Counted from the first letter of the stretch, positions 10,012 to 18,484 are shown. The stretch: DNA of 47,677 nt from Robertmurraya sp. (GCA_025451895.1 JANWJP010000169.1:1-47677); one strand, 5' to 3'. Translations and numbers: made by a program. Notes: generated by a model not told the origin, from the sequence alone.

Positions 10012-11160
10012 ATGAGAAAATTACTTTTATTTTTACTAATCTTTCTTTTGTTTCGACCGGGGCAGGCATTTGCAGCAGAAACAGAAGTAACCGATTTTAT
10101 AAGTTTAGCCAGTGAAGCAGCTATTTTAGTTGACTCCGACTCAGGTGCCGTTCTTTATGAGAAAAACAGCACACAGAGAATGTATCCGGCAAGTTTAACA
10201 AAAATTGCCACAGCTATCTATGCAATTGAAAAGGGCAATCTTGATGAAGCAGTGACCGTATCATGGAATGCTGTGATTGAAGAAGGTTCAAGTGTTTACT
10301 TGAGGGAAGGGGAAGTAATGCCCTTAATCACCCTTATCCAAGGAATGTTCGTTAACTCCGGAAATGATGCTTCAACGGCGATTGCAGAACATCTGCACGG
10401 AAGTGTGGAAAAATTTTCAGAGGAATTAAACAAATACTTAAAGGAAGAAATCGGGGTTCAAAATACCCATTTTGTCAACGCCCACGGTCTATTTGCAGAA
10501 GATCATTATACAACAGCCGCCGATTTGGCTGCTATTACGAATTATGCACTAAAAAATCCTGTGTTCAGGGAAATTTTCGGCACAAAACGATTGCCTTGGG
10601 ATGGACAAGCCTGGACAACCACGCTCATAACTCATCATTTATTGCTGAAAGGTGAGATCCCCTGTGAATGGACAATTACGGGGGGAAAAACCGGATTTGT
10701 CAATCAATCCAGGCATACTCTCGCTACAACAGCCGAATCGGATGATATCCGTTTAACGGCTATTGTATTAAAAGCAAATGTGAAAAATCAAATGTATGAT
10801 GATACCAAAAAACTTTTGGATTATGGCTTCAAAAACTACCGGACAAACGTTATTCCTAAAAATAAGGAATTTAGAGATGGAGAACAGGTATTCACCCCCG
10901 GAAATGACCTTTATGTTACTGAGGATATTCGCGGATTCTCTATGGAACTCGTGAAAAATGGAAAATTGGAAATAAAAAACAGCCAGGATAAGACCATTCA
11001 AACGGCTCAATTAAAACCTGTCGAGAAAAAAGATCCGTCGCTTGAAGGGAATGACCAATTGGGCATTTTAAGCATGAATACTGTTTTTCTGCTGCTTGCT
11101 GTAGCACTTGTAACTGTCTATTTAACTGTGAAAAGAAAAGTAAGAAGAAGCCGGTTCTAG
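10012..11160 (+). CDS. D-alanyl-D-alanine carboxypeptidase (S11, PBP5-type)
   Basis: Trims the terminal D-Ala of peptidoglycan pentapeptides outside the membrane. The start is the ATG at 10012 behind AAGGTG, giving a 382-residue protein with a signal peptide ending near AFA/AE (residue 22). Active-site motifs are S61-L-T-K64, S116-G-N and K226-T-G, all intact. A C-terminal membrane segment plus a basic tail (KRKVRRSRF) anchors it, instead of the amphipathic helix of E. coli PBP5. It resembles DacF-like sporulation enzymes, but the neighbours do not settle the role. Confidence 0.93.
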   Translation: MRKLLLFLLIFLLFRPGQAFAAETEVTDFISLASEAAILVDSDSGAVLYEKNSTQRMYPASLTKIATAIYAIEKGNLDEAVTVSWNAVIEEGSSVYLREGEVMPLITLIQGMFVNSGNDASTAIAEHLHGSVEKFSEELNKYLKEEIGVQNTHFVNAHGLFAEDHYTTAADLAAITNYALKNPVFREIFGTKRLPWDGQAWTTTLITHHLLLKGEIPCEWTITGGKTGFVNQSRHTLATTAESDDIRLTAIVLKANVKNQMYDDTKKLLDYGFKNYRTNVIPKNKEFRDGEQVFTPGNDLYVTEDIRGFSMELVKNGKLEIKNSQDKTIQTAQLKPVEKKDPSLEGNDQLGILSMNTVFLLLAVALVTVYLTVKRKVRRSRF

Positions 11161-11185
11161 AACCTTCTTGTTTTAAAGTTTGCAA

Positions 11186-11212
11186 GGGGCTGTAATAACA
11201 GCCTCTTTTTTG
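11186..11212 (+). terminator. Intrinsic terminator
   Basis: GGGGCTGT and ACAGCCTC pair across an AATA loop, followed by six T. It closes the carboxypeptidase gene. Confidence 0.85.
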
Positions 11213-11407
11213 TATTATAAATGAACATTTTTAGCTGTGATATTTCATAAATATTTTGTACAGAAAAAATTTACACGTTAATATATCTCTCTTTCTGAGC
11301 ATTTAATAAAGGGATGAATTTCTTCTGCATAAAAAACATTTCCCAATCTTATACAATCATAAGGACACCATGATTACGGAAAATATGATTGGGAGGTGTA
11401 ATGCCAG

Positions 11408-11557
11408 TTGAAAAAGCTAAAAAAGGATCCATCAACAATTGGTTTGTCTTCCCCCCGGGTTGAGGGACAAGGGACAACAACACGCGAAATTGATGGTGTG
11501 AGCGTTTCTTCTGCTAGAAGAAAAACAAAGGTGAAAAATTCACTTGAATCAAAATGA
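11408..11557 (+). CDS. Small basic protein, possibly YuzL-like
   Basis: A 49-residue, lysine-rich, soluble protein starting at TTG 11408, nine bases after GGAGGTG. The ATG at 11401 is only two bases from that site and out of frame. It reads KKLKKDPSTIGLSSPRVEGQ, then GTTTREIDG and a basic tail. The DPS-x-G-x-S pattern recalls the YuzL family of Bacillus; that is a tentative memory match. A GC-rich hairpin (GGCGCTTG / CAAGCGCC, 11574-11599) follows, without a T-run. Confidence 0.6.
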   Translation: MKKLKKDPSTIGLSSPRVEGQGTTTREIDGVSVSSARRKTKVKNSLESK

Positions 11558-11769
11558 AATTTAACCGGTCCAGGGCGCTTGTTGTCTTCCGCAAGCGCCT
11601 TACAAGCTCGAAAAACTTTCTCAATTTAATTTTAAAAAAAGAAGGGAATTTGCTCTCTTATCAAGAATTAATAATGTGAAAAGGAAGATAAGGACACCTC
11701 GTGTAACACCCGTTTCAATTTTTTTTGATGAAGAAATGTATTATATAGGTTTATAAGAGGGGTTTTTTA

Positions 11770-11904
11770 ATGGCAAAGCAACAGCTAATCGAACTTGTTA
11801 ACCGTTTAAGAGCGTCCGGAATTAAGGTAAGCTTCACCAAACCAAAATCACATTATCTGATTCTGCTCGAGAGAGAACAAAAGTTGTCCTCAACCGCAAA
11901 CTGA
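11770..11904 (+). CDS. Small hypothetical protein
   Basis: A 44-codon ORF starting at ATG 11770 behind AGAGGGG with a 7-nt spacer. It encodes MAKQQLIELVNRLRASGIKV followed by a basic segment and a short tail. The N-terminal part would form an amphipathic helix. I do not recognise the family. The good ribosome site and a terminator-like hairpin downstream support translation, but an accidental ORF cannot be excluded. Confidence 0.45.
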   Translation: MAKQQLIELVNRLRASGIKVSFTKPKSHYLILLEREQKLSSTAN

Positions 11905-11964
11905 AGACTCATAGTATGAAGCCTCACCGTTTTTTTCGGTTTGTCATGTTTCCACCCGAAAAAA

Positions 11965-12019
11965 AGCTGAATTCTCCTAATGTTATTTCTGATCCCCGGA
12001 ATAATATCAGCTGTTTTTT
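11965..12019 (+). terminator. Probable terminator
   Basis: AGCTGA pairs with TCAGCT, with an inner TGTTATT / AATAATA helix, followed by TGTTTTTT. It lies 60 nt after the small gene at 11770. Confidence 0.5.
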
Positions 12020-12457
12020 AATATATAAGGCAACTGGTTAGTAAGAACAGGGGAATCCTCGACAGATATGAACGCAATTTTTCACTGGAATACATTAATA
12101 TTAAGAATGATTGCATATGTGTTTGCATCCAGGCAAATGATCCGCTTTCAGGTTGTTCAGGCCTTTATTTTTTTAAGCTCTTCATGGGAAGGGACTTTTA
12201 TTTTAATAAAAGGAACTATTTTCAAGGTAACTGTCTCAAATAGATATCATTTTATGAGGCGGTTTTTCTTTTTTTAGCATAGGAATCATTAGTTTTATAT
12301 GTTGTGTGATGCTTATCGTGTTGCCGGTCCGGGAACAGCATCAATCAAATTTTTATTCCAAAAAAATTTTTAAACTTCTTTTATCTCGTTATTTCGCCCA
12401 TTCAGGACAAGCTGCCCTTTCATAAAATACCCGTAGATGTTACAGGAGGTGTTGCAA
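12020..12457. other. Intergenic stretch with a second terminator-like hairpin
   Basis: No convincing gene. ACTGTCTCA (12230-12238) pairs with TGAGGCGGT (12255-12263) with two wobble pairs, followed by a T-rich run to 12275, so some transcript may end here. The ORF that could be read over 12068-12277 ends inside that T-run, lacks a ribosome site and is probably not real. The 3' part leads into the ribosome site of the first mini-protein. Confidence 0.45.
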
Positions 12458-12565
12458 ATGGGCGGAGGAGCAGGATATGGCTACGCCGGAGGCTTTGCTC
12501 TCATCGTAGTATTGTTTATTCTTCTAATTATCGTCGGTGCCGCATACGTCGGCGGATGGTATTAA
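12458..12565 (+). CDS. YjcZ-family mini membrane protein 1
   Basis: A 35-residue protein behind a perfect AGGAGGTG site. A glycine/tyrosine-rich start ([12 protein letters not shown]) is followed by one hydrophobic helix ([17 protein letters not shown]) and a short aromatic end. This is the YjcZ family of sporulation-associated mini-proteins in Bacillus; their exact role is not known to me. A paralogue follows 38 nt later with a nearly identical membrane helix. Confidence 0.85.
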   Translation: MGGGAGYGYAGGFALIVVLFILLIIVGAAYVGGWY

Positions 12566-12603
12566 TTCAAAATGCATGATCATTAAGGAAAGGAGTGGAA
12601 AAG

Positions 12604-12732
12604 ATGGGTTTTGGATATGGATCATATTGCGGATACGGTTATCAAGGAGGATACGGCTACGGTGCGGGAGGCTTCGTGCTAATTGTCGTCCTGTTCATTT
12701 TGTTAATCATTGTTGGAGCAGCCTGGCTATAA
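12604..12732 (+). CDS. YjcZ-family mini membrane protein 2
   Basis: A 42-residue paralogue of the previous gene, behind AAAGGAGTGG. The Gly/Tyr-rich N-terminus is longer and carries one cysteine ([11 protein letters not shown]). The membrane helix [19 protein letters not shown] matches the neighbour almost residue for residue. The two look like a tandem duplication transcribed together and ended by the terminator that follows. Confidence 0.85.
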   Translation: MGFGYGSYCGYGYQGGYGYGAGGFVLIVVLFILLIIVGAAWL

Positions 12733-12754
12733 GAAATAAATATACTTCACTCTT

Positions 12755-12790
12755 AAAACCTGCTGTTTTTTGCAGGTTTTTTCCTTTTTT
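12755..12790 (+). terminator. Intrinsic terminator
   Basis: AAAACCTGC and GCAGGTTTTTT form the stem, with a T-rich tail. It closes the YjcZ pair. Confidence 0.85.
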
Positions 12791-12905
12791 GTTCATTATA
12801 AAGGACAAGGGCAAATTGAAGGAAAGACAGTTTTTTCTTTGAATGAAAACCCCTTTTTAGTAAAAGATAAGATTGTATCCGACAAATTGCGAAGGGAGCT
12901 TACAT

Positions 12906-13082
12906 ATGGTTAAAAAGCAACTGTATGACAGCACAAAAGTTGCAAATGCCCATTTTCGCCCTGAAGACCGGAATAAGAATGATGATTTATCATCAGCACT
13001 GGCCATAACCCATGAACAAGTCACTGATGCTTATGCGGAAGGGGGAATCGGAGGAGTCATCAATGACCCGGCAAGACAGTGA
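12906..13082 (+). CDS. Small hydrophilic protein, YozQ-like (DUF4025)
   Basis: A 58-residue protein; the start is the ATG at 12906 behind GAAGGGAGC. The centre DDLSSALAITHEQVTDAYAEG followed by a Gly-rich end matches my memory of Bacillus YozQ (DUF4025). It is charged and soluble, with no cysteine. Function unknown. It lies among other tiny genes of spore formers. Confidence 0.7.
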   Translation: MVKKQLYDSTKVANAHFRPEDRNKNDDLSSALAITHEQVTDAYAEGGIGGVINDPARQ

Positions 13083-13135
13083 ACCAGGTAAATTCAACTG
13101 AAAACATAATATGACATAAATCTTAAGAGGAGGGG

Positions 13136-13327
13136 ATGACAATCTTTTTTAAAAGATCACAGGAAGACAAGCCGGAAGAGATTCTTATGGATACAGTTGT
13201 TTATGCTTGTTCCGCTGATGATTGCAATGGCTGGATGAGGGAAGAATTTGCAACGGCCGATTTGAAATGTCCGCTTTGCGGAAATGAAACCATCCAGGAA
13301 ATACGCGAGCTTCCGCAAATTTCATAA
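13136..13327 (+). CDS. YdjO-like small zinc-ribbon protein
   Basis: A 63-residue protein resembling B. subtilis YdjO, described as cold-inducible. Two cysteine pairs (YACSADDCNGWMRE and KCPLCGNE) probably hold zinc. The ATG at 13136 is only a couple of bases from AGGAGGGG, unusually tight, so initiation may use the upstream AAGAGG portion. It is followed by its own terminator. Confidence 0.8.
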   Translation: MTIFFKRSQEDKPEEILMDTVVYACSADDCNGWMREEFATADLKCPLCGNETIQEIRELPQIS

Positions 13328-13335
13328 AAATCTGT

Positions 13336-13372
13336 AAGCTGTATCTTGATAAATGGAGGATACAGCTTTTTG
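13336..13372 (+). terminator. Intrinsic terminator
   Basis: AAGCTGTATC and GATACAGCTT pair over a 13-nt loop, followed by TTTTTG. It closes the YdjO-like gene. Confidence 0.85.
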
Positions 13373-13572
13373 TATTGGCAGTCCGGCTCATCGGTTTACC
13401 GGTGATCCTGTACAGGAAATGTTGTAAAAACCGGTAATTAGTTGCAGTAATTAAACGCTGCTTCAATAAAAATACTTGTATACCCCATGTTAGTTGAAAT
13501 TTTTCATTACATACACTATTGCGAAATGTTCATATTTTCTTCACATTTAAGGAGAACGAAAGGGGTAAAAAG

Positions 13573-13581
13573 TGCTATAAT
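13573..13581 (+). promoter_or_regulatory. Extended -10 promoter of the large ncRNA
   Basis: TGCTATAAT is a perfect extended -10 element (TG-N-TATAAT). No good -35 is present at the usual distance (AGAACG). Transcription should start near 13588, just before the closing helix of the RNA. Confidence 0.6.
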
Positions 13582-13587
13582 AAAAGT

Positions 13588-14232
13588 GAGCCAAGGAAGG
13601 GTCGACATTTCAGGAGACTCAACCATTAAGTGCTCGTTCCGTAAAGTGCGAGATTAATGATTTGGGTTCGCTTAATTGTTGAATTGTGCAAGCGGTTTCA
13701 AAGGGGAGAAAAATTGAAAACAACGGCAAGCCATCTCCAAATTGTAAGAGTAAATTCTTCAATTGGGGCTTTCGAAAGAAAGTGCTTGTAAAACTGAGTT
13801 CAGATAATGAATTCAGCTTTCCACCCGGCTAAGAAAAGAGTCTCTGTCTACGTTAATGTACACAGAGAGGAAGTTCTTAACCAAAAGTTTTTCGTCATGC
13901 AAATGGGAAAAATGGGAACATATCCGGTTGTCAAAATCAGATATGAACAAGTAATTGGTTGCTGGCAGGTTTCAAATACTCCTCATAATTAAATGGAAAA
14001 GCTGCCAATTCGTTAGAAACAATTAAGTGATTGAAAATTGAATATGGTTTTTAAAAACCGTGGATTACTTTCTGAAAGAAAAGTAAATCCGATTACGGAA
14101 CAACACACATCAGGTAAATTCCATTATTATAAAAAATTATAATAATGGACAAAGAGGAAACCTGATGAAAATGGTTGGGTCCCCTGGGATGTCGACATCG
14201 AAAACTCTCCGGTCAAACCGGAGAGTTTTTTT
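13588..14232 (+). ncRNA. Large structured non-coding RNA candidate (about 645 nt)
   Basis: The two ends pair over a long distance: 13601-13624 with 14173-14196, 24 positions with one A/C mismatch and three G-U pairs, extendable by three more pairs. Inside are many local helices: 13794-13802/13808-13816; 13827-13835/13874-13882 enclosing 13841-13847/13862-13868; 14046-14059; 14062-14071/14080-14090 with an outer CCGT/ACGG; and CATCAGGT/ACCTGATG (14108-14115/14160-14167) enclosing a perfect 12-bp stem (14121-14132/14137-14148). An extended -10 precedes it and a strong terminator follows. The only ORF (13807-13992, 61 codons) has no ribosome site and is covered by these helices. It is not RNase P RNA, tmRNA, 6S or SRP RNA by the motifs I know. 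It is in the size class of OLE, ROOL or GOLLD RNAs, but I cannot match it to any. Alternative: a small element with terminal inverted repeats. Confidence 0.7.
14201..14232 (+). terminator. Intrinsic terminator of the large ncRNA
   Basis: AAAACTCTCCGG and CCGGAGAGTTTT pair over a TCAAA loop, followed by seven T. It is one of the strongest terminators in the window and begins 4 nt after the ncRNA closing helix. 14233-14470 holds no gene. Confidence 0.92.
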
Positions 14233-14470
14233 ATGAAAACAAGAAAATAATTCTTTTGTTTGCATAGCAGTTCTTTGCTGCCAATGCCTTCGTTTATCCT
14301 GTTTTTCATGTACGTTTTCTTTTGATAAATGTCTTTATACAAAAAAACAAAACGGTTATAAAATAAAAACTTATGCTTACCTGATGCACCGGCCGCAAAG
14401 ACGTTATGTTCGTTATATAAAATGCATGTGTGTTTCCTTAAATGAAATGAGCCGGTTGCGATAAAGTTGT

Positions 14471-14608
14471 TTAATCAGCAACTTTTTTCGCCAGACAACG
14501 ATCACATTCCATTAAATATGATTCGGCTTGTTCAATGATGACTTGGCCGCATTCCGGACAAATTTTTTCCGGAAGGTTCCGAAAAAACTCCACAGGATTT
14601 TCCATCAT
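14471..14608 (-). CDS. yhfH: YhfH-family small zinc-ribbon protein
   Basis: A 45-residue protein on the reverse strand, starting at ATG 14608 behind GGGAG. It reads VEFFRNLPEKICPECGQVI and later MECDRCLAKK, so two C-x2-C pairs probably bind one zinc. The VEFFRNLP-x-K-x-C-x2-CG pattern is that of YhfH. Function unknown. It is divergent from fdhF; 14609-14864 carries both promoters. Confidence 0.8.
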   Translation of the reverse strand: MMENPVEFFRNLPEKICPECGQVIIEQAESYLMECDRCLAKKVAD

Positions 14609-14864
14609 AATCACTCCCTCTTATTTTTATAATACAGATAACTTATCTCCTTTTCTGTTATAGTACAGTATATACATTTGGACATAAAAAGTGAACCTCA
14701 TTTTGTCTCTTTTTTTAGAATTTTTTATAAAATTAGTTTTTGCGTTTAAGAATAACAAACATCGCTCATTTTCATGTAAAATAAAGGGGATGGTTTGCTG
14801 TGAATAAAAAGGGATTTTATATTTTCCCGTTTTTTACATCAATAAATATGGAGGGCAAATAAGG

Positions 14865-16928
14865 ATGGAAGATATAAAACAAGTGAAAACTGTGTGCGGC
14901 TATTGCGGAACCGGCTGCGGCTTAATTTTGGATGTAAAGGATAATCAAATTGTGAAAGTAAGAGGAGATAAAGATGCTCCCGTTAATAAGGGGCAAACTT
15001 GCATTAAAGGGGCATTTGCATATAAATACGTTCATGCTCCGGATCGTTTGACACAGCCGATGCTGAGAAAAAACGGAACTCTTACGAAAGTATCATGGGA
15101 AGAAGCGTTAACTTTTATTGCTGAAAAACTGTCCTATTTCAAGGAGAAATGGGGCCCTGATTCAATTTCCATGTTTGCTTGCGCCAGGACCACCAATGAA
15201 TCCAATTATATTACTCAGAAATTCATGCGGGCGGCAATCGGAAGCAACAATATTGACGGCTGTAACCGAACCTGACATGCTCCGAGTGTTGCCGGTCTGG
15301 CAACTGTATTAGGAAGCGGTTTTCCAACTAACACACTGGAAGAATTCGAACATACAGATGTTTTATTATTAATGGGTTCAAATACGACCGAGGCTCACCC
15401 TATTATTGCCAATCGGATGAAAAAAGCTGTCCGCTCCGGCCTGAAAATCATTGTCGTTGATCCGCGGAAAATTGACATGGTAAAATCCGCCCATCAGCAT
15501 CTGCAAATAGAAGTCGGATCTGATATTGCCCTTATGAACGCCATGATGAATGTCATTATCATGGAAGGGCTTTATGATGAGGAATGGGTTCGGAAAAATA
15601 CCGTTGATTTTGAACGGCTTAAAGAAAAAACAGCCGTTTATACACCTGAATATGCAGCAAAAATTACCGGACTTGCCCCGGAAGAAATTATTGCCTGCGC
15701 CCGTGAATATGCAACGGCAGAAAATGCGATGATTGCTTATACATTGGGAATTACGGAACATCATTGCGGGGTAAATAATGTCTTTGATATTGCAAACCTG
15801 GCTTTGCTGACGGGTCATATAGGCAAAAAAGGAAATGGCATCATGCCGCTGCGCGGGCAAAATAATGTCCAAGGTGCAGGAGACATGGGCTGTTTACCGA
15901 ATCAATTGCCAGGTGCGCTTTCAATTACGGACGAGAATAACAGAAAGAGGTTTGAGGAACATTGGGGGGTAAAGCTTAACCCTCATGTGGGCGATACGCA
16001 AACAAGAACTTTTGAACGGATGGAAAAAGGAGAAGTAAAAGCTTTATACATTATTGGTGAAAATCCGTTAATGGCGGATGTTCATATGAATCATACAAAA
16101 AAACTTCTTGAAAAACTTGAATTGCTTATTGTTCAGGATATTTTTCTGACAGAAACGGCCCAACTGGCAGATGTCGTTTTGCCTGCGAAATCATGGGGAG
16201 AGGTTGAAGGAACATACACAAATACAGATCGGAGAATTCAACGGGTAAGGGAAGCCGTGAAAGCTCATCCGGGAGTGAAAGAAGACTGGGAAATTTTATG
16301 TGAGCTTTCTGCGCTGATGGGATATGAGATGAGTTACAGCTGCAGTGAGGAAATTTGGAATGAAGTACGTCTTCTTGCCCGTGAAATGTACGGCGGTATG
16401 TCGTATGAAAGATTGGATAAGGAATATTCATTGCATTATCCTTGTCCGGATTTGAACCATCCGGGAACCTTTATCCTTCATGAACGGTTCCACCGGCCTG
16501 AGGGAGCAGGTGAACAGGCATCAGGCTTTGTTCCGGTTGGTTATACGCCTCCTGTGGAAGAACCTGATGATGACTATCCGTTTGTACTGACTACAGGACG
16601 AAGATATGAAGCATATAATACACACACACAGACCCGCTATTATCAAGAAGGGGTCAAAATAAGACAAACCCGGGAAACAGTTGATATCCATCCGGATGAT
16701 GCAAAACGTCTCTTCATTGAAGACGGTGAAACCGTGAAGGTGTCATCGCGGCGGGGGTCGGTTCATGTTCCGGCAAAAATTACCGAACAGGTAAAACCGG
16801 GTCTCGTTTTTATGAGTTTTCACTGGAGTGACGTCCCAACAAATGTCCTCACGATAAATGAATATGACCCAATTTCCGGAACAGCTGAATTCAAGGCCTG
16901 TGCTGTAAAAATTGAAAAAATATCTTGA
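14865..16928 (+). CDS. fdhF: Formate dehydrogenase alpha subunit, selenocysteine type (TGA read through)
   Basis: Molybdenum/tungsten bis-MGD enzyme oxidising formate to CO2. Read through the TGA at 15273-15275 it is a 687-residue protein, close to E. coli FdhF (715, Sec140). The [4Fe-4S] ligands are Cys11, Cys14, Cys18 and Cys46. Residue 137 is TGA within NIDGCNRT-U-HAPSVAGL, exactly where the family has Sec or Cys next to the catalytic His (138 here). The frame is continuous on both sides, and a SECIS-like hairpin follows. Both halves are well conserved (MGSNTTEAHP, GITEHHCGVNN, MPLRGQNNVQGAGDMG, GENPLMADVH). It lacks the N-terminal ferredoxin domains of longer Bacillus FDHs, so it needs a separate electron acceptor, not seen here. 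The start follows GGAGGG. The Sec machinery (selA, B, C, D) is not in the window. Alternative: a nonsense mutation of a Cys codon. Confidence 0.92.
15276..15307 (+). promoter_or_regulatory. SECIS-like hairpin in fdhF
   Basis: Directly after the TGA, GTTGCC (15288-15293) pairs perfectly with GGCAAC (15299-15304), presenting the loop GGTCT. The loop starts 18 nt after the TGA. Both the loop sequence and this distance are those I remember for the E. coli fdhF SECIS recognised by SelB. The bulged U of the E. coli element is not evident. Confidence 0.8.
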
Positions 16929-16935
16929 TTTTCAT

Positions 16936-16972
16936 GTCCCCCGGCGATAATCAATCGCCGGGGGGATTTTAT
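16936..16972 (+). terminator. Intrinsic terminator
   Basis: CCCCCGGCGAT and ATCGCCGGGGG form an 11-bp stem followed by GATTTTATT. It closes fdhF. Confidence 0.8.
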
Positions 16973-17174
16973 TATAGCCCGTTTCCCTATTTTTGCATAA
17001 CAGTTTCACGACCGGAAAAAATATGAAAAGAAATACTGTTTTATGAATAATTTTAAAAGATGAACAGAAAACGTCATAAAAAAAGTCGGCGCTCTGCTGT
17101 ATTGGCAGGTATTGCAAGGATTATCCGCCGAACTGTGGATTCCAGGGAAAACTCAGATGGAAAGAGGGAGTAAA

Positions 17175-17366
17175 ATGGGGGCAATCGAGCGAAATGGCTA
17201 CCGGTTTGAACCGGAGTACAGCGTCATAAACAAAAAAGGCGTCATTCATGTGTATTATCAGGGAAATTTTGTCGACGAAATAAAATTCTATTTTGACGAA
17301 GAGCATCCGGAACATGATAAGATAGAAAAATTGGTTGATGAATACTGTCAAAAGCGCCAAATTTAA
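17175..17366 (+). CDS. Small protein, YbxH-like (DUF5370)
   Basis: A 63-residue protein; the start is the ATG at 17175 behind AGAGGGAG. It begins MGAIERNGYRFEPEYSV and continues with a short beta-rich part (VIHVYYQGNFVDEIKF) and an acidic C-terminal helix. This matches my memory of B. subtilis YbxH (DUF5370). Soluble, function unknown. Confidence 0.75.
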   Translation: MGAIERNGYRFEPEYSVINKKGVIHVYYQGNFVDEIKFYFDEEHPEHDKIEKLVDEYCQKRQI

Positions 17367-17475
17367 GATCAACATGAAAGACCTCTCAACTTTTTCGGTT
17401 ATTACCATCTATCTTTTTTAAAAAAACATGAAAACTAAGAAGGCAGACCTCAATAACCGAAAGGAGAGTGTCACA

Positions 17476-18339
17476 ATGATAAGAAAGTCTGTAGTTTCTT
17501 TAGTTATAGGATTGTCTTTGATCATGCTTGGAGCATGTAATCAAAATACGGACGAACAGGCAGGGGACAGATTTTCCCGGGATGTAGTTGACAAATCCAT
17601 GGATCTCGGCGGTGCTGCCGACACGAATCCGCAACAAATGAGCACCGGTAACAGAAGTTTTGGACAAGGCCATTTAAAGACGGGACGGACAGAAAAAATA
17701 ACCGTTCCCACTGATGGCATACAAAATGTCGGCAACGGTTATTTGACCATTGAGCATAATTCTTACATGACAACGATTCCGAGCAAAAAATTTCCGCACA
17801 GCAAGTATATAAAAAGAGGACAATACTCTTTCTATAAAGAATCACGTCCCGGACAACAAAAAACACCGCAAAAGGCCGTTCCAGGACAGCAGTTTCAACC
17901 TCAGCCCAAACAGGCGGAGCCTTCCGGAAATGAACAAAAACAAACAACTCAAACACAGGGAATCAGCAGTATTGAATCTAGAGTGATTGAACTGACAAAT
18001 GAACAAAGAAGAAAACATGGCCTGAATGAACTGCAGGCAGACGCGGCTTTAAGTAATGTGGCAAAAACGAAATCCAATGATATGAGAGATAAGAAATATT
18101 TCTCGCACACAAGCCCGACCTATGGTTCACCTTTCGATATGATAAGGGACTTTGGAATTTCCTATAAATCAGCCGGCGAGAATATTGCGATGGGGCAAAC
18201 AACGGCTGAACAGGTTGTAAATTCTTGGATGAACAGTGAGGGTCACCGGAAGAATATTTTAAATCCCAATTTTACACATATTGGTGTCGGTCATTCCGGA
18301 AGCGGAAACTACTGGACACAAATGTTTATTCAAAAATGA
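17476..18339 (+). CDS. CAP/SCP-domain lipoprotein, YkwD-like
   Basis: A 287-residue exported protein. The start is the ATG at 17476 behind AAGGAGAG; a lipobox ends at Cys21 (IMLGAC). Residues about 22-165 are low-complexity and rich in Gln and Pro (PGQQKTPQK, QFQPQPKQ), a likely wall-spanning linker. The C-terminal 120 residues are a CAP domain: IELTNEQRRKHGLNELQADA, YFSHTSPTYGSPFDMI, AGENIAMG, VVNSWMNSEGHRKNILNPNF. Such proteins are linked to spore coats and cell walls in Bacillus (YkwD family), with no proven activity. Another CAP protein is at 43.3 kb. Confidence 0.9.
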   Translation: MIRKSVVSLVIGLSLIMLGACNQNTDEQAGDRFSRDVVDKSMDLGGAADTNPQQMSTGNRSFGQGHLKTGRTEKITVPTDGIQNVGNGYLTIEHNSYMTTIPSKKFPHSKYIKRGQYSFYKESRPGQQKTPQKAVPGQQFQPQPKQAEPSGNEQKQTTQTQGISSIESRVIELTNEQRRKHGLNELQADAALSNVAKTKSNDMRDKKYFSHTSPTYGSPFDMIRDFGISYKSAGENIAMGQTTAEQVVNSWMNSEGHRKNILNPNFTHIGVGHSGSGNYWTQMFIQK

Positions 18340-18355
18340 TACAGATTTTTTCAGT

Positions 18356-18386
18356 AAAAGGCTGTCTAATGATGACAGCCTTTTTA
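18356..18386 (+). terminator. Intrinsic terminator
   Basis: AAAAGGCTGTC and GACAGCCTTTTT pair over a 7-nt loop. It closes the CAP lipoprotein gene and separates it from the sigma-54 regulon. Confidence 0.9.
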
Positions 18387-18484
18387 AAATTTTCTGTGAA
18401 AAAGAGGAAAAGGGAAGCTTCGTATCGAAATAACAAGAAAAGTGTTAATTGCCAAAAATTGTTTTTGGGTGAGGTGTGTTTCCG

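Noticed and set aside
12068-12277. A 69-codon ORF
   Set aside because: No ribosome site, and its 3' end runs into a terminator-like hairpin and T-run.
13807-13992. A 61-codon ORF inside the large RNA
   Set aside because: No ribosome site precedes it, the start codon lies in a stem-loop, and the frame is covered by strong RNA helices; I treat it as accidental.
13601-14196. Terminal inverted repeats of a small transposable element
   Set aside because: The ends do match as inverted repeats, but an upstream extended -10, an adjacent terminator and many internal helices fit an RNA better. No transposase or target duplication is visible. Kept as an alternative.
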